Below, piece after piece: positions 59,509 through 64,000 of a stretch of DNA of 64,000 bases. The notes under the pieces were generated by a model. It was not told where the DNA came from. It was given only the letters and a program-made list of their open reading frames with translations, and made no database searches. Location: contig WBMV01003161.1 in assembly GCA_013396655.1 (NCBI GenBank), positions 3,346,059 to 3,410,058 on the forward strand, written 5' to 3'. The DNA comes from Campylorhamphus procurvoides (lineage: Eukaryota; Chordata; Aves; Passeriformes; Dendrocolaptidae). A program made the translations under genes and the position numbers. Positions within the stretch are counted from its first letter, which is position 1. Each line of letters begins with the position of its first letter.

Positions 59509-60899
59509 GTCTGCCCAGAGAGAGTTCAAGGCCTCTTGTATGTGGAACACAGTTCCAGGCTTTAAAGCTGTGCTGTGTGTCACGACTTTCAAAAAGGCAC
59601 TTCTCAAAATGGCCTTTTAGACTGGCAATTATTTCCCATATGTCATCAAGACAGACCTGTAGAGGAGAAATAAACACACTGAAAAGAATTCAGTTTTGGA
59701 AGGGTTCCTCTGCTTCAGAGGTGCAGTGCAGGATGGGTGGGGACAGTCCAGCCAGCTGGGTGTGACAGGAACGGGGACCTGAGCTGTTTTAGGAGCCCAA
59801 ATGGGGTGACCCGTCTGTATTACAGCTACATCATCTCAGCTCTGCTGTTGCTAGTCTCTCCTTGGGCCAGACTAAAGCTGTGTGAGTGCAGTTACACACA
59901 GTCTTATCTGATAAAAGAATTAGGGAACAAAACCCATGTGACTCTATTTGTGGGAGGGTGGGGGTCAAATGGGGGAAAACCCTCTTGTCCATCTTCCTCC
60001 TTTAGATTCCAGAATGAATCATCTTCCTTTTTGTTTATTCTAACACAGTATTTGCAAATAGTTTCTAGGAATTCAGCCATTGTCTGGCTTCCAGTTATCT
60101 TATTTATTTTGTTGCACAGAAATTTTAGAGGAAATAACCTCTCATTCATCTTTTTTTTTAATACATAATCAGTACAGGCAATATCAGGCCAGGCCATTCT
60201 CCCTGGACCTCAGCATTCCTTCATTCAGTAATAAAACTATTGACCACAAGGCAAAAAAAGATTTAAAAACACGAATAGAAAATAAAAATTGCCAGTAAAC
60301 AGAAATATGTAAACTGAAGTTTTCATAAACAGTAAAATATTCCAATAAATTATGTAGCTGGATTTGGATGGATCAAGTAAATAAGGGGAGGTATTGAGAC
60401 ATCTGAATCATAGCCCATAATTTATAAAAAAATAATATCACTTATACCTCCTGAAAAATGAGGCTTCCACTGAGACCAAACTCACTCAGCCTCCTTTTCC
60501 TTCTCCCTGTGCTGGGCAGGGCAGTGAGATCCAGCAGAGCACAGATTTCTCACCTCTGCACAGGTACCCCAGCCTTCTCTGTCGGGCTCCCAGTGATCAC
60601 ACTCTGCTCTTGCCAAACTTTGACAGTGGGTGACTGGGCATTTTGTTCTGAAGTGACTGTTCCAGGATACATCCCTGGCACATCACTTAAACAACACCAG
60701 TCACCCCGATTTCCAGTAGCTGCCGGGACTCGCTGACAACAGCAAAGCCTGTCATTCCCAGATTAAGGAGGGATTAGCTGTGCGATTCCAGCCTTGAGAG
60801 AAAGGTTAAACACTTTGGGAGGAGGAGGAAGTGCATGTGTGTGTGCACATGTGCCTTCCAAAACAACAGATGGCTTCAATAAAGTTGCTCCTGCTGCTA

Positions 60900-61290
60900 G
60901 GAAGTGGCACTTCTTGACATTAGCAGAGCCATATCTCATCAGGGTTCTTGTTTCCACCAGCCTGGCTCAGCAAGGCCGAATCCACTGTCAGGTATGGCGT
61001 AATCAGGAAAGGCACTCCGATATCTGCCCCATTAATTGCCCCCTGCCACTCCTCCCTCTCTCCTGATGTAATGCCCACTGTGCTCAGTGTGGCGGGATCG
61101 ATCAGCTTTGAAGGGCAACTTTCCCTAATGATCCACAATTCCCCCTACTTAAACTGCAGCCAGAACTGTCTTTTTACGGATTCTTGCAAGAAATGTGTGG
61201 ATTTCTTGGAACCACTAAACAAAAACCTCTCTGCTTCAATCAATGGATCGATGTATTAAATTATTGTGCAACTAAATTAATGTGCCCCTT
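60900..61290. promoter_or_regulatory. Candidate conserved regulatory block
   Basis: This unique sequence has GATCGATC (61096-61103) and GATCGAT (61246-61252), both containing the CUX/ONECUT-type ATCGAT core. A TCF-type CTTTGAA lies just after the first. Also present are GGCGTAATCAGG, TCAATCAATGG (PBX/MEIS-like) and TAAATTATTGTGC. Several CpGs are retained. Function is inferred. Confidence 0.28.
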
Positions 61291-61645
61291 GGTGACAGAA
61301 TTGCAGAAAATGAGCAGTGTTTTATGCATTAAAGACAAACTGGTAAAAGATTGTTTTTCAAGGTTAGATTGTTCCACAGTGAATATCAAGATTTTTCTGA
61401 TTAAAATATGAGGGGGTTTTCAGAGTGAAGCTGTATCAGCTCTATTACATCTCACAGAGTCACAGTACAAATTAACAGGTACAAATTACTGAAGAATTCT
61501 AAAGAGTAATTGAGATATATTTGGGAGATAGCAAATAATATTTTTTTTACCAGTCTTGTATTTAAATTTTATAGTTAAACAATTTTGCTGGATATTAATG
61601 AGGGGTTATTTTGGTGGGATTTTTTTTGTTTGGGGTTTGGTTCAG

Positions 61646-61660
61646 TTTTTTTTTTTTTTT
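61646..61660. repeat. T15 run
   Basis: Fifteen consecutive T residues. Confidence 0.85.
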
Positions 61661-62379
61661 AAATAAGAATCAGGAAAAATGGTCCTTTCTAATGTTCCCA
61701 TGAAACACTATAAAGTCTTGTCAAGCTTCTGCAGCCCTTAGTTTCCTCTCTTTGGGCTGTATGGCTTGTGTGGGGGTAGGCTGGCCCTTCCTTTCTTTGG
61801 TGCCTTTCAAGTTCTCAAAGATCTGAAAAAGTTCGTATTTTGTCCATTTTCTCCTGAAATATTTTCCTTTCCCTCTTTTCTTTCTTGTGCTCATGACAAA
61901 GACATTCTTTATTCTGAAGGCAAGAATTCCAGAACACACAGTGCCAGTTCTGAGTTCATAAGGGGGACAATGTTTCTAATCACTTATAAAAAGACAGACA
62001 CAGACTCTGTGTTTCTTATCAGACGATATTGCTTAATTTTTATTTTGAACCTTTGGAATATTAAATGGCAAAATTTCTCCACCAAGTCTTTTCAGTTGTA
62101 TGTTTCCAAGCTTTATCTTCAGGAATGATAAATTAGGTGAGAAATTAAAGCATAAGTGTAAGCATTCCAGTCCTTCAATAACAAGGACTTTGAATTCTTG
62201 AAAAATCTTAAAATGGTACCAATAGTTTCAATGCATTGCTGACCAGAAGAATTAAAAAAAAAGTACCAAAAATTATTAAAATACATGATAGAAATAATAT
62301 AAGATAAAGGAATTTATATGAATATTTCTATTCACAGCTCTTTGTTGTCTCCTGGGAAGCCCAAATCCATGAAATCAAA

Positions 62380-62447
62380 TGATTTGATCAACAGCATGCA
62401 GTAAATTAGTGGCAGCACCAAACCAGGAGCCAAATTTTCTCACTTCT
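62380..62447 (+). mobile_element. MIR-like SINE remnant (3' half)
   Basis: The segments TGATTTGATCAACAGCATGC, AGTAAATTAGTGGCAGCACC and AAACCAGGAGCCAAAT follow the order of the MIR stretch 'tgacttgcccaaggtcacacagtaagt..gtggcagagccaggattagaacccag'. The copy is clearly diverged, but the order and spacing hold over about 65 bases. Confidence 0.5.
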
Positions 62448-62859
62448 ACACTTAAATATGCCCCTATATCATTTCCCAGGCAAAACAATGACAGGAGAGA
62501 GAAAGAAAAGAATGCAGCAGAAGGAAAGGGAGATCGGACTCTTTAAGCATCCTGTAATTTCTGAAAACCAGAAATATTTGTGTGTAATGCCAATGTTATC
62601 TATAATATGAAGCTTTAACATGGGGTGTGATTTACACGGATTTCAGAGCAACTTGCACAGGCAACACATCTCATTCTGCCCTTCAGAAATCCAGTGAATA
62701 ATATGCAGAGCTGGGTGAAAAATCCAGATCCCTGGACTTCCATGGGAATGGTACTCAGTTCTGCACCCTCTGAGGGCTTGGGAGTGCTAATGGAGGTTTC
62801 CACAGAGGGGAGGGGGTGATGATGTTATTACACTTGAGAAAGGCTTCAGCCTGAGTGAA

Positions 62860-63440
62860 AATGCTGCTATTGATGCCTCTCAAAGCACATCTAAACCTAT
62901 TTGTATGGCAATTTATTTGCTCCACCAGAAAACATACAAAGATAAGCTATTTCAAGAAAAGCTCGTGCTCCAAAGTGCCCGTTCAATGCGGAATCTGTAT
63001 TAAAAAACATTCTACATTTGGCTTCTGCATTTTGAACACTCATCCAGCCCGGCCTATGCGCCCACACCGAAGGAAATGAACTGTATCAGGCAATGTCATT
63101 TGCTAAAAGGTAAGAGTGGACGAATTCTCCAGCCCTTCGTTTTACATTTCTAGGGACAATTTCACAGGCTGTGCCGTTGCTGAAGGGGGAAATTGGAAAA
63201 CTGCAGAATCGATTTGCAGACGTGAAGTTCTATTTTCTTTTACACCTCCTTCATCAGAGCCTCCATCACCCCTGCGCTGAGCAGCATTATCATGGACAGC
63301 AGCCTGGACACCACTGATAATTGCTGAACCAGGGAGGGCTGTGCCCTGCAAGCGAAAGCAAACCCAGCTGGGTGGCACTGCCGTTAAATTCACCTTCTTC
63401 AGAGCTCTGGGTGTGTATGTGGGCTGCTATTCTGAGGGCT
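62860..63440. promoter_or_regulatory. Candidate conserved regulatory block
   Basis: About 14 CpGs are kept in AT-leaning unique sequence. AATCGATT at 63207-63214 is a perfect palindrome of CUX/ONECUT type. GGACAGCAGCC near 63296 resembles the right half of a REST site but has no matching left half. TTTGTATGGCAATTTATTTG and CATACAAAGATAAG are further motif-like strings. It lies about 90 bp left of a CR1 tail. Confidence 0.3.
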
Positions 63441-63531
63441 GAAGGGGAATTTAGTTTGAAAAGTATTATTTCAATTGGTTTTGTTTGCGCTTCTGTTCTT
63501 AATAGCACTTCCCAGCTGAAAGCTGTGAAAT

Positions 63532-63590
63532 GGGTTGGATTCGATCATCTCAGAGGACTTTTCCAACCCAATCGATTCTATGAAATTGTA
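63532..63590 (+). mobile_element. CR1 LINE 3'-end fragment
   Basis: GGGTTGGATTCGATCATCTC, AGAGGACTTTTCCAACCCAA and TCGATTCTATGAAATTGTAT are the sense-strand CR1 terminus, including the terminal GATTCTATG and degraded 8-mer repeats. Only about 60 bases remain. Confidence 0.92.
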
Positions 63591-64000
63591 TCAAATCTGT
63601 TTTGAGTAAAACCACAAAAATATACAGGACTTTGCAATGTTTCCATTGTTTAATTCTTTTGTTAATTACATTTCACAATGGGATAAAAGCCCCAAAATCC
63701 ACTTCCGCAGCAAACTTCTGATAATATCTCAGTCCCCAAGAATGAGACCTGTGGCTAATTGCTGCAGAGAACTGGAAAAGCTGGTGATTTATCATCCACT
63801 TGACCTCTGGGATGGAGAGAGAAACATTCTTTTGATATTAAAGGATATTCAAGGTCATGGGCTACAAAATGGTCACTTGTGTGCTGGAGGGCTCAGTTGC
63901 TCTCTGTGGGGTGGGCACAGCTGGTCTGGCTGCCCACCCACGGGGAAATAGAGAATATTCCTGGACGGACAAGCTTTCAGAGTAAGCAGCCGATTATCGG
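63591..64000. other. Unique non-coding sequence
   Basis: No exon, RNA gene or transposon is recognised. A 104-codon plus-strand frame (63637-63951) has no recognisable domain. Confidence 0.5.

Larger units (their letters stand above)
58666..62379. other. Non-coding sequence, partly AT-rich, with a candidate element
   Basis: No exon is recognised. A frame at 60458-60736 starts with a hydrophobic, signal-peptide-like segment but has no supporting gene structure. A motif-rich block lies at 60900-61290, a T15 run at 61646-61660, and AT-rich sequence from 61.4 to 62.3 kb. Confidence 0.5.

Noticed and set aside
60458..60736. 92-codon frame with a signal-peptide-like start
   Set aside because: The hydrophobic start comes from a polypyrimidine stretch (CTCCTTTTCCTTCTCCC). 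Nothing downstream resembles a secreted protein, and no splice-supported structure is visible.
61450..61485. CACAGAGTCACAG as a CR1 terminus
   Set aside because: Match too short, with no following CR1 sequence.
63296..63306. REST/NRSF site at GGACAGCAGCC
   Set aside because: Only the right half is present. The left half TCAGCACC is not found at the required spacing. Similar halves occur near 27811 and 43531.
1..64000. tRNA, rRNA, microRNA, CRISPR or bacterial operon content
   Set aside because: No tRNA box B context, rRNA core, well-known microRNA seed-plus-hairpin, or regularly spaced repeats were seen. The GGATTCGATC near 63537 belongs to a CR1 tail, not a tRNA.

Overview
The window looks like non-coding vertebrate nuclear DNA, most likely from a bird. 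The main evidence is five short, 5'-truncated pieces of CR1 LINEs. Their shared 3' end (the strand reading GATTCTATG, or ATAGAATCA on the opposite strand) and the 'GGTTGGAAAAGACC' block are typical of avian CR1. There are also a few degraded MIR-like SINE remnants, sparse microsatellites, and a general loss of CpG outside a few patches. Other CR1-carrying sauropsids (crocodilians, turtles) cannot be excluded. No bacterial, phage, CRISPR or operon structure is present.

I could not support any protein-coding exon. The longest open frames (about 150-190 codons) show no recognisable domain, overlap on several frames at once, and fit what 64 kb of six-frame sequence gives by chance. No tRNA, rRNA or recognised microRNA was found. 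The window is therefore either intergenic (gene-desert type) or lies inside a large intron; the sequence alone does not say which.

Layout. 1-10 kb: mostly unique sequence with a CR1 tail (2.1 kb), a MIR-like remnant (5.3 kb), a 14-bp inverted repeat (7.5 kb) and a hairpin presenting a MEF2/TATA-type site (7.74 kb). 10-20 kb: two G-quadruplex motifs, a MIR core fragment, an AT-rich homeodomain-motif block (12.6 kb), a motif-duplicated block (17.5 kb), a CpG-retaining block (18.2-18.7 kb) and a perfect (TCCTA)14 array (19.5 kb). 20-30 kb: two CR1 copies, a DR1 nuclear-receptor motif (21.8 kb) and an AT-rich stretch (28.6-29.5 kb). 30-36 kb: the richest part, with a small CpG island (30.4-30.9 kb), a POU MORE-like palindrome (31.27 kb), a CR1 next to a block with three TCF/LEF motifs (34.3-34.7 kb), and another motif-dense block (35.5-35.9 kb). 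40-52 kb: three good CTCF-type motifs, the first two divergent. 52-64 kb: a TALE-type inverted repeat (52.1 kb), AT-rich repeats, two motif-dense blocks (60.9-61.3 and 62.9-63.4 kb), a MIR-like remnant and a final CR1 tail.

The working picture is a gene-free regulatory landscape: candidate enhancers rich in homeodomain, POU, TCF and TALE motifs, with candidate CTCF sites toward the right. Enhancer and insulator roles are inferred from motifs and CpG retention. Conservation and chromatin data would decide them.
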